NCBI GenBank assembly: GCA_002307215.1
Contig: DBTU01000031.1
Coordinates: 125,479 to 189,478, forward strand
Length of the DNA stretch: 64,000 nt
DNA from: Lachnoclostridium sp. UBA1308
GTDB taxonomy: Bacteria; Bacillota; Clostridia; Lachnospirales; Lachnospiraceae
Reading direction: 5' to 3'
Position numbers and translations under genes: made by a program. The notes beneath the pieces were generated by a model. The model saw nothing but the letters and a program-made list of their open reading frames with translations, was not told the DNA's origin and made no database searches. Positions 1-7,942 of the stretch are shown piece after piece; within the stretch, counting starts at the first letter, position 1; each line of letters opens with the position of its first letter.

Positions 1-13
1 ATTAGGAATATAT

Positions 14-39
14 AAATGAATTCCAATGGAAATTCATTT
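14..39. promoter_or_regulatory. Inverted repeat upstream of arsD
   Basis: A perfect 9-bp inverted repeat, AAATGAATT at 14-22 and AATTCATTT at 31-39, surrounds an 8-nt centre about 70 bp before arsD. It could be an ArsR-type operator or the weak terminator of a gene to the left of the window. The arms are AT-only apart from one G:C pair, so a terminator role alone is unconvincing. Function is inferred. Confidence 0.35.
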
Positions 40-106
40 TATATTCAGCATATTTAATATTGTGTTTCTAGCCTAATACGGCTATGAAGAAAGGATGGTT
101 ATTATT

Positions 107-493
107 ATGAGGAATTTACAAATATTTGAACCAGCTATGTGTTGCTCCACCGGATTATGCGGAGTAGGGGTAGATACAGAACTTTTAAGAATCTCTACGG
201 TACTTAACACACTGGAGAAAAACGGTTTCAAGGTAGAGCGATTTAATCTAAGTAGTTCACCTCAGGAATTCATAAATAACAAGAGTGTCAATGATTTGAT
301 TAAAACAAATGGAGTTGAAATATTACCTCTGTCTGTATTAGACGGTGAAATTATTATAACCGGCAGATATCCAACCAACGAGGAATTCATAGAACATCTA
401 GAGGTTCCATGCGGCTTTACCTTTGATCAGACCGAGGAAACAGAAGCTAGCGAAAAATGTGGATGCTGCTGTTCGGACGGAGACTGCTGTTAG
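107..493 (+). CDS. arsD: ArsD, arsenite metallochaperone / repressor
   Basis: ArsD binds As(III)/Sb(III) in the cytosol and hands it to the ArsA ATPase of the arsenite pump; in some operons it also acts as a weak repressor. The protein is 128 residues. It has the family Cys triad at residues 12, 13 and 18 (motif FEPAMCCSTGLCG) and a C-terminal cysteine cluster, KCGCCCSDGDCC, matching the second vicinal Cys pairs of long ArsD forms. I chose ATG 107 over ATG 95 because AAGGA at 91-95 is correctly spaced only for 107, and because 107 places the Cys residues at the numbers known from the family. arsA follows 94 bp downstream. arsR and the ArsB or Acr3 permease are not in view and presumably lie to the left. 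Confidence 0.93.
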   Translation: MRNLQIFEPAMCCSTGLCGVGVDTELLRISTVLNTLEKNGFKVERFNLSSSPQEFINNKSVNDLIKTNGVEILPLSVLDGEIIITGRYPTNEEFIEHLEVPCGFTFDQTEETEASEKCGCCCSDGDCC

Positions 494-587
494 AAGAGTG
501 ACGTGTTAACGGAATATATGCTTAAATTAGGAGAGGTCTTTTAATTACGGTATTGCTGCAGTATTAAGAGAAGGGATTGATAATAAC

Positions 588-2330
588 ATGAAGACTTTTC
601 ATCCACATGAAATAGAGCTAACGAAATACTTGTTTTTCACGGGAAAAGGCGGGGTGGGTAAAACTTCCGCTGCCTGTGCAACCGCAGTTATCCTTGCAGA
701 CAGTAATAAAAAGGTCTTATTAATCAGTACAGATCCTGCATCAAATTTGCAAGATGTATTCAACACGGCGCTCAATAATAAAGGAATTGCTATAGAGGAA
801 GTACCAAACCTTATTGTGGCAAATCTTGATCCGATGGAAGCGGCGGCTGAATACCGTGAGAGTGTCATTGCACCTTTCAGAGGACTTTTGCCTGACTCGG
901 TGATAAACAATATGGAGGAACAGCTTTCCGGCTCTTGTACAGTAGAAATAGCAGCCTTTACTGAGTTCTCCAAATTTATTACCGATCAGAAGGTTCAGGA
1001 AGATTACGACTATATCATATTTGATACAGCGCCCACCGGGCATACCTTAAGAATGCTTCAGCTTCCTTCTGCATGGAGCAATTTTATCAGTGAAAGTACA
1101 CATGGAGCATCTTGCTTAGGCCAGTTATCCGGATTAGAAAGTAAAAAAGAGATATATAAAAATGCCGTACAGACACTTGCCAATGGTTCGCTTACAACCT
1201 TAATATTAGTATCACGACCGGAAGAAACTCCTTTAAAAGAAGCGGAGAGAGCATCAGATGAGCTCTCTGATATCGGCGTTCGTAATCAAATACTTATTAT
1301 AAATGGTGTATTATCTGACTATGATGATATAATCTCGACAAGCTTATTTCAAAAACAACAGAAAGCCTTGGCAAATATACCGCCGGGCATAAAAGATTTG
1401 AGAGCATATATGATACCACTCCGAGCTTATAACATTACCGGAATGGATAATGTAAGAGCTTTACTCACAAAAGATACTTATATCGTACGGGAAGAAAGTA
1501 TCAACGCAAATGGGATACCACGATTAAAAGATGTGATAGAAGATTTATACCAATCTGATAAAAAAGTAATATTTACAATGGGAAAAGGCGGTGTAGGCAA
1601 AACCACGATTGCAGCCACCATTGCCTTAGGTCTGGCTGCAAAAGGGAAGAAGGTTCATCTGACTACAACGGATCCGGCGGCCCATTTAAAATTCGTAATT
1701 CAAGAAAAGAATAATATTACCGTAAGTCATATAGATGAAAAGGAAGAATTAAAAAAATACCAAGAAGAAGTGTTATCGAAATCAAGAGCGACAATGTCAA
1801 AAGATGATATTGCCTATGTCGAGGAAGATTTGAGATCGCCTTGTACGCAGGAAATAGCTGTATTTAGAGCATTTGCAGAGATAGTAGATAAGGCAGAAGA
1901 CCAGGTGGTTGTAATCGATACTGCTCCGACCGGCCATACCTTGTTAATGTTAGAATCAACACAAAGTTATAATCAGGAGATGAAACGCTCAAAAGGAGAT
2001 ATTCCGGAATCAGTACGTAAGCTTTTACCGAGACTGCGTAATGCTAAGGATACTGAAGTAATCATAGTCACGTTGGCAGAAACGACACCTGTATATGAAG
2101 CGATGAGACTTGAAGATGATCTAAAACGAGCAGAAATTAAGACTAAGTGGTGGATAATCAATTCATCACTATATAAAACCGCAACCACAAATGCCTTATT
2201 ATCAGCCAAAGCAAGTAATGAAATCGAGTGGATCAATAAGGTTGATGTTCTTTCAAACGGTCATTACGCATTAATAGGTTGGAGCGCGGATGAGGTGAAA
2301 GGTGATAAACTTTTGGAGCTAATAAATTAA
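588..2330 (+). CDS. arsA: ArsA, arsenite-translocating ATPase (two-domain)
   Basis: This is the soluble ATPase that energises the ArsB/Acr3 arsenite permease. At 580 residues it has the full duplicated architecture: A1 with deviant Walker A GKGGVGKT at 19-26 and A2 with GKGGVGKTT at 332-340. Each half has the DTAPTGHTLRML-type signature (about 146-157 and 446-457). The three metal-site cysteines of the Escherichia coli enzyme (113, 172, 422) have counterparts at 117 (GSCTVE), 176 (GASCLG) and 419 (SPCTQE), so the allosteric As(III) site looks intact. GAAGGG precedes the ATG with rather long spacing. It is probably cotranscribed with arsD and ends just before a strong hairpin. Confidence 0.95.
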   Translation: MKTFHPHEIELTKYLFFTGKGGVGKTSAACATAVILADSNKKVLLISTDPASNLQDVFNTALNNKGIAIEEVPNLIVANLDPMEAAAEYRESVIAPFRGLLPDSVINNMEEQLSGSCTVEIAAFTEFSKFITDQKVQEDYDYIIFDTAPTGHTLRMLQLPSAWSNFISESTHGASCLGQLSGLESKKEIYKNAVQTLANGSLTTLILVSRPEETPLKEAERASDELSDIGVRNQILIINGVLSDYDDIISTSLFQKQQKALANIPPGIKDLRAYMIPLRAYNITGMDNVRALLTKDTYIVREESINANGIPRLKDVIEDLYQSDKKVIFTMGKGGVGKTTIAATIALGLAAKGKKVHLTTTDPAAHLKFVIQEKNNITVSHIDEKEELKKYQEEVLSKSRATMSKDDIAYVEEDLRSPCTQEIAVFRAFAEIVDKAEDQVVVIDTAPTGHTLLMLESTQSYNQEMKRSKGDIPESVRKLLPRLRNAKDTEVIIVTLAETTPVYEAMRLEDDLKRAEIKTKWWIINSSLYKTATTNALLSAKASNEIEWINKVDVLSNGHYALIGWSADEVKGDKLLELIN

Positions 2331-2341
2331 TAAAAAGATGT

Positions 2342-2383
2342 AGTAAGAGCTGCTGAATACTCCGTTATTCAGCGGCTCTTACT
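2342..2383. terminator. Bidirectional terminator between arsA and the Cys/Gly-rich gene
   Basis: AGTAAGAGCTGCTGAATA (2342-2359) pairs with TATTCAGCGGCTCTTACT (2366-2383) with one G-U pair and a 6-nt loop. It lies between two convergent genes. The minus-strand side continues into CTACATCTTTTT; the plus-strand side has only a short T tract. Confidence 0.8.
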
Positions 2384-2394
2384 TGTATCAATGA

Positions 2395-2640
2395 TTAAAA
2401 GAACGAACCACCACCACCACATAAACAAAGGATTAAGATAATGGGAAGAATACCACTCATTCCACCATTATCACTACCGCAATCGCCACCTCCGAAGAGA
2501 CCTCCTAAAAATCCACCGCCGCTACCGCCGCCACCACAGCAGCAAAGTAATATAAGGATAAGGAAAATGGAACTACAGCCACTGTCGCCGCTACTTTTAT
2601 GATCCCCACCAAAGCATGATGTAGCTGTTAAATCACTCAT
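2395..2640 (-). CDS. Small Cys/Gly-rich hydrophobic protein (spore-associated type?)
   Basis: The product is 81 residues: an N-terminal MSDLTATSC segment followed by two hydrophobic runs (IFLILILLCCC and ILPIILILCLC), each leading into GGGG stretches. It resembles a group of short clostridial glycine- and cysteine-rich proteins annotated as chorion-class or sporulation-associated, known to me only as uncharacterised. The gene is real: a perfect AGGAGG lies 9 bp before the ATG and the gene ends against a terminator hairpin. The alternation of membrane-like segments and Gly/Cys runs suggests an assembling, disulfide-cross-linked structural peptide rather than an enzyme. That function is inference. 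Confidence 0.7.
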   Translation of the reverse strand: MSDLTATSCFGGDHKSSGDSGCSSIFLILILLCCCGGGGSGGGFLGGLFGGGDCGSDNGGMSGILPIILILCLCGGGGSFF

Positions 2641-2816
2641 ATATTTTAACCTCCTGTTAATCTTTGTACTATATCTTATGCTGATAGCATCATTAAATTT
2701 ACCAATATCAATATATTATTTTGTCAAATGATAATAGAAAGAGTTTTTCGGAATATTATTTGCTCATTTTCTGAAAAATTAAGATATTTTTAGAGAATAT
2801 GTCTCAAAAAATTATC

Positions 2817-2895
2817 ATAGTTCAGCCTAGCAAGGATAATATGAAGACTGGGAAATTTTTTTTCCCAGTCCGGATAGATCTCTATGAAGGCTGAA
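2817..2895 (-). repeat. Nested-palindrome repeat, copy C
   Basis: The outer arms are TTCAGCCT (2821-2828) and AGGCTGAA (2888-2895). The inner perfect 10-bp stem is GACTGGGAAA (2846-2855) and TTTCCCAGTC (2861-2870). Read on the minus strand it aligns along most of its length with the copies at 26.2 and 38.3 kb, including non-palindromic parts such as GAGATCTATCCGGACTGGG and TTATCCTTGCTAGGCTGAAC. It is therefore a dispersed repeat and not a chance hairpin. Confidence 0.75.
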
Positions 2896-2933
2896 ATGTG
2901 TTACTATATCTAATTAAAATAATATAAATATAC

Positions 2934-2962
2934 TTGACAATATTTACATAATAAATTAAAGT
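2934..2962 (+). promoter_or_regulatory. Putative sigma-A promoter of the NrtR-like gene
   Basis: TTGACA at 2934-2939 is followed after 17 nt by TAAAGT at 2957-2962. The -35 box is perfect and the -10 box weak. It would give a leader of about 140 nt containing the 17-bp repeats. Confidence 0.45.
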
Positions 2963-2970
2963 GATAATAT

Positions 2971-3038
2971 CAAAAGGATAATAACAGCAAAAAGATAATA
3001 AAAACAGGAAGATAATAAAAACAAAAAGATAATAACCT
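2971..3038 (+). repeat. Four tandem 17-bp repeats in the leader of the NrtR-like gene
   Basis: There are four consecutive 17-bp units starting at 2971, 2988, 3005 and 3022, with core AAGATAATAA (first unit AGGATAATAA). They begin just after the putative promoter and end about 70 bp before the start codon, so they may be operator sites or an unstructured leader. Confidence 0.7.
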
Positions 3039-3108
3039 CAATAAGTAATAGCAAAAAAAAGATGGCATCATTAAAACAATAACATGAAGCCCAGAAAGGG
3101 AAGCTCTA

Positions 3109-4023
3109 ATGGATGAGAACAAGATAAAAAATAAAAATGGACTTACTGAAGAGGAATTCCTGGAAGTTTATGATGCAGGTAAATATGAGAGACCGTCCTT
3201 TACAGTCGATATGCTTGTATTCTCGGTCAGGGATGAAGAAAAGCTAAACTATAGGAAGTTGCCCAAAAAAAAGCTTCGACTATTAATGGTGAAAAGAGGA
3301 GACCACCCATTTTTGGGGCAATGGGCTCTTCCCGGAGGGTTTGTGAATATAGATGAGAATTTGGAAGAAGCCGCTCATCGGGAATTAAAAGAAGAAACCA
3401 ATATTGATAATATTTATATGGAGCAGCTTTATACCTGGGGCGATATCGGTAGAGATCCACGAACAAGAATTATCAGCACCTCATATTTATCTTTGGTTGA
3501 CAGCAATGTTCTGGAGGTGAAAGCTGCTGATGATGCAGAGGATGCAAAATGGTTTACAGTGTCCTGCGAATTATTAGAGGAAGAAAAGATAGTGAGTGAG
3601 GACGAAACTGTTATTCAGAGTCTTTATAAGCTCTTCCTGATTGGTGATAAAGAAAATTTAACAGCAGATATCAAGGAAATAAAGCGGGTCAAAGGAAAAA
3701 TAACAAGAATTGAAAGAACGATTGAGAAAACTAGTGGAATCGCATTTGATCATGCAAAAATCATAATGTATGGCTTAGAGCGACTACGTAATAAGATTGA
3801 ATACACGGATATCGCTTTTAACCTAATGTCGGAGCTCTTCACATTAACGGAATTACAACAAGTATATGAAATTATTCTCGACACAGAATTATTAAAAGCT
3901 AACTTTAGACGTAAAATCGCGGGCATGGTAATTGAAACAAATGAATACACAAAGGATTCAGGACACAGACCGTCAAAATTATTCCGGTTCAACGCATCCC
4001 CCGATGGTCAAATCATACAGTAA
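3109..4023 (+). CDS. NrtR-like Nudix regulator (Nudix domain plus winged helix)
   Basis: Members of this family combine a Nudix domain, which often senses ADP-ribose or a related NAD metabolite, with a C-terminal winged-helix DNA-binding domain; several control NAD synthesis genes. The protein is 304 residues. The Nudix box spans about 77-99, G-x5-E-x7-REL-x-EE, with Asn in place of the usual Gly near its end. The catalytic glutamates are present, so hydrolase activity cannot be excluded. Residues 225-300 match the NrtR winged helix, ending in the typical SKLFRF motif. The start is supported by AAAGGGAAG. The stop overlaps the next ORF in TAATG. No NAD synthesis gene is nearby, so targets are unknown. 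Confidence 0.85.
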   Translation: MDENKIKNKNGLTEEEFLEVYDAGKYERPSFTVDMLVFSVRDEEKLNYRKLPKKKLRLLMVKRGDHPFLGQWALPGGFVNIDENLEEAAHRELKEETNIDNIYMEQLYTWGDIGRDPRTRIISTSYLSLVDSNVLEVKAADDAEDAKWFTVSCELLEEEKIVSEDETVIQSLYKLFLIGDKENLTADIKEIKRVKGKITRIERTIEKTSGIAFDHAKIIMYGLERLRNKIEYTDIAFNLMSELFTLTELQQVYEIILDTELLKANFRRKIAGMVIETNEYTKDSGHRPSKLFRFNASPDGQIIQ

Positions 4024-4556
4024 TGAAAGCAATCACTATTTGTCACGGTTCACCTTATAAGGTACGTGCAAAACTCTTACCGGAGGATGTTAGAACGATT
4101 GATATCATGAACAGAACGAGTACACCGATTATATTATGCGGCCACACCCATGTACAGCAGAAGATTATTCATAATGAAAAATGTGTTTTAAATCCCGGAT
4201 CCGTTGGGATTCCTCTTTATAGTGAAGGAAACACTCAATTTATGATATTACATGGAAATGATGGTATATGGTCCGAGGATTTTATTAGTCTGGGCTATGA
4301 TGTTGATAGAGTAATCAAGGATATGTATGAAGATAAGCTGAATGAACATGCGCCATACTGGAGTCGGATTACTGAGTATATCCTACGTAAAGGGCTTATA
4401 TCACATGATAAATTTCATTCAAGAGCCATGGAATTATGCAAAAAAGATTCCGGTGATTGCGTATGGCCTGATATTCCGGAAAAGTATTGGGAAATGGCGG
4501 TAGGAGAGATCATAAACCTTGGAACGGAGAATTCAAATGATAATTGTAGATTTTGA
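4023..4556 (+). pseudogene. Metallophosphoesterase, C-terminal half only
   Basis: The 177 residues carry the second half of a calcineurin-like phosphoesterase: HGSP near the start, then CGHTHVQQ and LNPGSVGIPL. The N-terminal metal-binding blocks of the family (D-x-H, GDx2, GNHE) are missing, and intact relatives are near 240 residues or more. The ATG overlaps the stop of the upstream Nudix gene with no recognisable own RBS. This is what a deletion that removed the 5' half and joined the rest to the Nudix gene would leave. It could still be translated by coupling but should lack a complete two-metal site. The 3' end overlaps the next start region. Confidence 0.75.
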
Positions 4557-5481
4557 GAAGAATCATGTGGAAAGTGCAAAGCTAATTGCTGATGCGAATT
4601 ATAACGAAGAGCGAGAGCAGGTACCAATTCTACCTTGCATAGATGTTCTTCCTGATTTAGAGTATTTTGCGAGTAATGGACTTGGAGTTGCTGCATATGA
4701 TGATGACCGATTCATAGGATTTTTATGTTGTTATGAACCATGGGACAATGCTTTTAACTCGAGTGCCAAGGGGATATTTTCCCCCATTCATGCACATGGT
4801 GCTATAAAGGAAAATAGAAGACTAATATATCAAAAAATGTATCAAGTAGCTGCAGAAAAATGGGTAAAGAGTAATGTAACATATCATGCCATTGGACACT
4901 ATGCTCATGAATCGGAGTCAATAAATGCATTTTTTACATACGGATTTGGTCTTCGTTGTATAGATGCCATTAGGCCAATGGTGGAATTTGAATGTCAGCC
5001 ATGTGATGGAATTTATTTTGAAGAACTTGATAAAACAGACGTAATTAGAATAAGAAAAATGCGCCAAATGCTAGCGGAACATTTAGGAAATAGTCCATGC
5101 TTTATGTATTCTTCAGCAGAGGAATTCGAAGGTTGGTTAGCTCGTGCAGAGGAACGCAACTCCAGATTATTTGTTGCTATAGATAATGAAAAACTGATTG
5201 CATTTATAGAAGTAACCGGCGATGGTGAAAATTTTGTTACCGAAGTCAATAATATGTGTAATATTTGCGGGGCTTTCTGCCTTCCTGAATATCGTGGAAG
5301 GAACATCAATCAGAATTTGTTGAATTATGCAATAATGAAATTAAAAGGAGAAGGATATAAGATTCTAGGAGTAGACTTTGAGAGTTTTAATCCTACTGCA
5401 TATGGTTCCTGGCTAAAATATTTTACTGCCTATACAAATAGTGTAGTTCGCAGAATTGATGAATGTGCGCTACATGATTAA
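4537..5481 (+). CDS. GNAT-family N-acetyltransferase (two GNAT folds)
   Basis: This is a 314-residue protein of the Gcn5-related acetyltransferase superfamily, which moves an acetyl group from acetyl-CoA to an amine. The recognisable acetyl-CoA loop is in the second half (CLPEYRGRNINQNLL, about 255-270). The first half looks like a degenerate GNAT fold, as in other double-GNAT proteins. I chose ATG 4537, preceded by GGAGA at 4527-4531, over an in-frame TTG at 4519. Substrate unknown. The downstream fragment of the zinc-ribbon kinase hints at an antibiotic-modification or stress cassette, because a second copy of that kinase follows an rRNA methyltransferase. Confidence 0.8.
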   Translation: MIIVDFEKNHVESAKLIADANYNEEREQVPILPCIDVLPDLEYFASNGLGVAAYDDDRFIGFLCCYEPWDNAFNSSAKGIFSPIHAHGAIKENRRLIYQKMYQVAAEKWVKSNVTYHAIGHYAHESESINAFFTYGFGLRCIDAIRPMVEFECQPCDGIYFEELDKTDVIRIRKMRQMLAEHLGNSPCFMYSSAEEFEGWLARAEERNSRLFVAIDNEKLIAFIEVTGDGENFVTEVNNMCNICGAFCLPEYRGRNINQNLLNYAIMKLKGEGYKILGVDFESFNPTAYGSWLKYFTAYTNSVVRRIDECALHD

Positions 5482-5506
5482 TACTTGTTTTGTAGGAGGA
5501 ACTCTC

Positions 5507-5614
5507 ATGATTGGAATATGCCCTCAATGTGGTAATTATGAAAGGAATAAGCAAATATCAGAGAATAAAAACATATTATATGTCAGCAATGTGGGCATCA
5601 ATGGAAATAAATAA
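5507..5614 (+). pseudogene. Frameshifted fragment of zinc-ribbon/P-loop kinase (second copy)
   Basis: ATG 5507, with AGGAGG just upstream, encodes MIGICPQCGNYERNKQ and then drifts out of frame to a stop at 5612. The DNA matches the first 35 codons of the gene at 7923 closely, including the later TATGTCAGCAATG stretch, but is about one base short before it, which breaks the second CxxC pair. Everything beyond the zinc ribbon is missing. It is a remnant of a paralogue, not a functional gene. Confidence 0.75.
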
Positions 5615-5723
5615 ATCTGGAAATATATGTTCATTGTGATTGGATATTGGCATATTTCTATCTTAATGATGTAAACAACAATATGTAATTAATCAAAGAT
5701 AATTTATTGTGGAAATTTCATCA

Positions 5724-6236
5724 TCAAATATTATCAACAATTGGACCAAATATTTTCTCGTAATCTTTTGTAGTTTTTTTAACTTTTGATAATATATCAA
5801 GCGGTAATTTTGGAGCATCGTTTGCTAAAGCATCTAATTCCAATTTAATATTGTCAATTATTTGATAGGTAATATCAGGGGTATTAACTAATATTTCTAA
5901 TCTACGACCAATTATTCCATATTTTACACCATATATTTTATGCTTTTCAGAACGTTCATTAAATTTTAAAAATGTTTGCAGACTTGATAATATGCCAGCT
6001 AAAATACCACCTATGCCAAAAATAAATGCAATTATAGAGTATATATGTTTGGAAGAACTTGCAATTATAACTGTTCCAACAGCAACTGATAGTATTGTTG
6101 TTGGAATACCTAAATAATAATTATATTTTTCGAATCGAGCTGAGGCTAAATAGTGGCATTTTTGAGATACAACAATACGATTATACCATATATTGATTAT
6201 ATCCATATAACTATTACAGGCTTCTTCTTTTTCCAT
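5724..6236 (-). CDS. SLATT-domain membrane protein
   Basis: The protein is 170 residues. It starts with a helical segment, has two close membrane helices (about 44-62 and 68-87) and continues into LQTFLKFNERSEKHKIYGVKYG, a pattern typical of SLATT (SMODS/SLOG-associating two-TM effector) proteins. In that family the membrane part is a predicted pore-forming effector driven by a nucleotide-generating or nucleotide-sensing partner in anti-phage systems. I chose ATG 6236 because AAGGAGGT lies 7 bp upstream; the longer frame to 6296 has no RBS. No SMODS cyclase, SLOG, TIR or nuclease partner is adjacent, so it is an orphan here. It is on the opposite strand to its neighbours. Confidence 0.75.
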   Translation of the reverse strand: MEKEEACNSYMDIINIWYNRIVVSQKCHYLASARFEKYNYYLGIPTTILSVAVGTVIIASSSKHIYSIIAFIFGIGGILAGILSSLQTFLKFNERSEKHKIYGVKYGIIGRRLEILVNTPDITYQIIDNIKLELDALANDAPKLPLDILSKVKKTTKDYEKIFGPIVDNI

Positions 6237-6296
6237 ACGAACCTCCTTATTATTTAATAAAATACGGTACCATAATATTACAATTAATTTCTTCAT

Positions 6297-6736
6297 TATT
6301 CAAGAGTGTTCTAAATATTTCGAATATTTATTTATTAAGATTGACAGCTCTGCATTTCATAAATGATATTTTAATCCATCTATAGAACCATCAGAATCAG
6401 CAAAACCAACTAAATATTTCACCTTCAAATAGAATAGTAACAATTATCACATGATGATATAAGAAAATATTTGCACAATTGTAATATGAGGCATAATTTT
6501 TCTGTGTGTCTATAAAAAGAATTGAATTAGCAACTTCTTGTTAAGTATGTATACTTGACGTTACTGATCACTAATATAATCCGAAAGGTAAATGAACATT
6601 GAAAACAGAAAGAGTTATGACTAAAAATACTACTTACCAAAAGTTTAAGATTTTGACATTTTAGCAACCATTCCGATGGCAGAATCATTTTATGCCACCT
6701 CCTTTAATGTTGGATGCGCTGCAACTGTAATGTTTT
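6297..6736. other. Intergenic region between SLATT and AviRa-like genes, 440 bp
   Basis: No real gene is seen. TTGACG (6555-6560) and TATAAT (6575-6580) are only 14 bp apart, short for a sigma-A promoter. A 10-codon ORF (6592-6624, MNIENRKSYD) lies behind AAAGG and could be a leader peptide for the methyltransferase. A small hairpin, TGGCA/TGCCA, lies near 6678-6700. On the minus strand near 6350-6425 a short open stretch reads YLVGFADSDGSIDG, too short to assign. Confidence 0.5.
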
Positions 6737-6781
6737 ATGAGGCGTCAAGGCAAAGATATCTTTATTATGGAGAAAAAAATA

Positions 6782-7942
6782 ATGGAATATAAATATACAA
6801 AAAATGAAAATTATGAGGATTTCGCTAGTGGAAGAGTATTATATCATGTAGGTGGTGAACCCACCTTCCCGGTAAGATTATCTTTGGAGATATATGAAAG
6901 ATGTTTGCATTATTCTAATAAAAAGACGGATATTTCCCTTTACGACTGTTGTTGTGGAGGAGGATATTTACTAACAATACTAGGATTATTGAAGAGTAAT
7001 TCGATATCATCGCTTTATGGAAGCGATATAAATTCAGAGAGTTTAAAATTAGCGGACGATAATCTTGGTCTTTTAACAAAGGCTGGAATTAGTAGACGAA
7101 GAGATGAATTAGAAGCTTTATACCAAAAATATAAGAAAGTATCCCACACAGAAGCATTACATAGCATTGATATAATAGAACAACGATTAACCAGAGATAT
7201 AAAAACTTCTGTATTCAAACGGAATGTTTTTGAGGTGTGTGACCTGCCATTTATCCCTGATATTATCATTACAGATGTCCCTTATGGTAATATGGTTGAA
7301 TGGGATGAGGGTAGTGGAGGTATCAATCAAATGATGAATGCCTTATCATCAGCGTGTGGTAATGAAACAATCATTTGTGTCTGTATGGACAAAAAACAAA
7401 AAATTCAAACTGAAATTTATCAAAGACTTGAAAGACAGCTCGTTGGTAAGAGAAAATTCGAGATATATAAGAAAAAGGTATTTGGGACTCTTTCTTGTGC
7501 AAAAGAATATGTACAACAGAGTAGACTTGAAGATTGGGTACAATTATTTTTACGTGGTGACGGTAAAAACATCGAATTGGCAAATGGTCTTAAAGATAAT
7601 AATTTCAAATATGTAAGCTTGGTTATGATTAATTTAAACGATATGGATGTAACTGAAGAAGTACCTGAATATATAACAGAGAATAGTGATAAAGAATGGT
7701 TCTATTACGAAATTAATGAAATGATTAATAAAATAGAGAACGGATGGGATATGCCACCTCTTATTGTTCATTTTCAAAAAGGAATATATCATCCTCTTGA
7801 TGGTCGTCATAGAAATATAGCTCTACGTAAACTAGATATAACACAAGCACCAGCTGTTATTGTATTGAATACTAAAGAAGATTATCAAAATTATATGTTG
7901 GGATACAAAATGGAGGAAGCTAATGATTGGAATATGCCCTAA
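6782..7942 (+). CDS. AviRa-like 23S rRNA methyltransferase fused to a ParB-like domain
   Basis: Residues 1-235 or so match AviRa of Streptomyces viridochromogenes, which methylates 23S rRNA at N2 of a guanosine in helix 91 and gives avilamycin resistance. Diagnostic stretches are FASGRVLYH, FPVRLSLEIYERC, the SAM loop YDCCCGGGYLLT, GSDIN and the catalytic-type TDVPYG. The C-terminal 130 residues are different: NRLEDW-like SRLEDWVQLFLRG, then WDMPPLIVHF and LDGRHRNIALRKL, a ParB/Srx-like fold motif known as a stand-alone family. I chose ATG 6782, 9 bp after GGAG; ATG 6737 has no RBS. The stop overlaps the next gene by 20 bp. Ribosome protection is inferred from the N-terminal domain. Confidence 0.8.
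   Translation: MEYKYTKNENYEDFASGRVLYHVGGEPTFPVRLSLEIYERCLHYSNKKTDISLYDCCCGGGYLLTILGLLKSNSISSLYGSDINSESLKLADDNLGLLTKAGISRRRDELEALYQKYKKVSHTEALHSIDIIEQRLTRDIKTSVFKRNVFEVCDLPFIPDIIITDVPYGNMVEWDEGSGGINQMMNALSSACGNETIICVCMDKKQKIQTEIYQRLERQLVGKRKFEIYKKKVFGTLSCAKEYVQQSRLEDWVQLFLRGDGKNIELANGLKDNNFKYVSLVMINLNDMDVTEEVPEYITENSDKEWFYYEINEMINKIENGWDMPPLIVHFQKGIYHPLDGRHRNIALRKLDITQAPAVIVLNTKEDYQNYMLGYKMEEANDWNMP

Larger units (their letters stand above)
2641..3108. other. Divergent intergenic region, 468 bp
   Basis: This region lies between the minus-strand Cys/Gly-rich gene and the plus-strand Nudix gene. It holds a nested-palindrome repeat (2817-2895), a promoter-like pair and four 17-bp tandem repeats, each listed separately. 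No coding sequence was seen. Confidence 0.8.

Noticed and set aside
6340..6430. Minus-strand stretch reading YLVGFADSDGSIDG, slightly like a LAGLIDADG endonuclease
   Set aside because: Only about 25 residues, no second motif and stops on both sides; too little to call a homing endonuclease remnant.
7338..7616. Overlapping plus and minus frames inside the methyltransferase gene
   Set aside because: They are shadows in an AT-rich segment; the main frame is continuous with conserved motifs on both sides.
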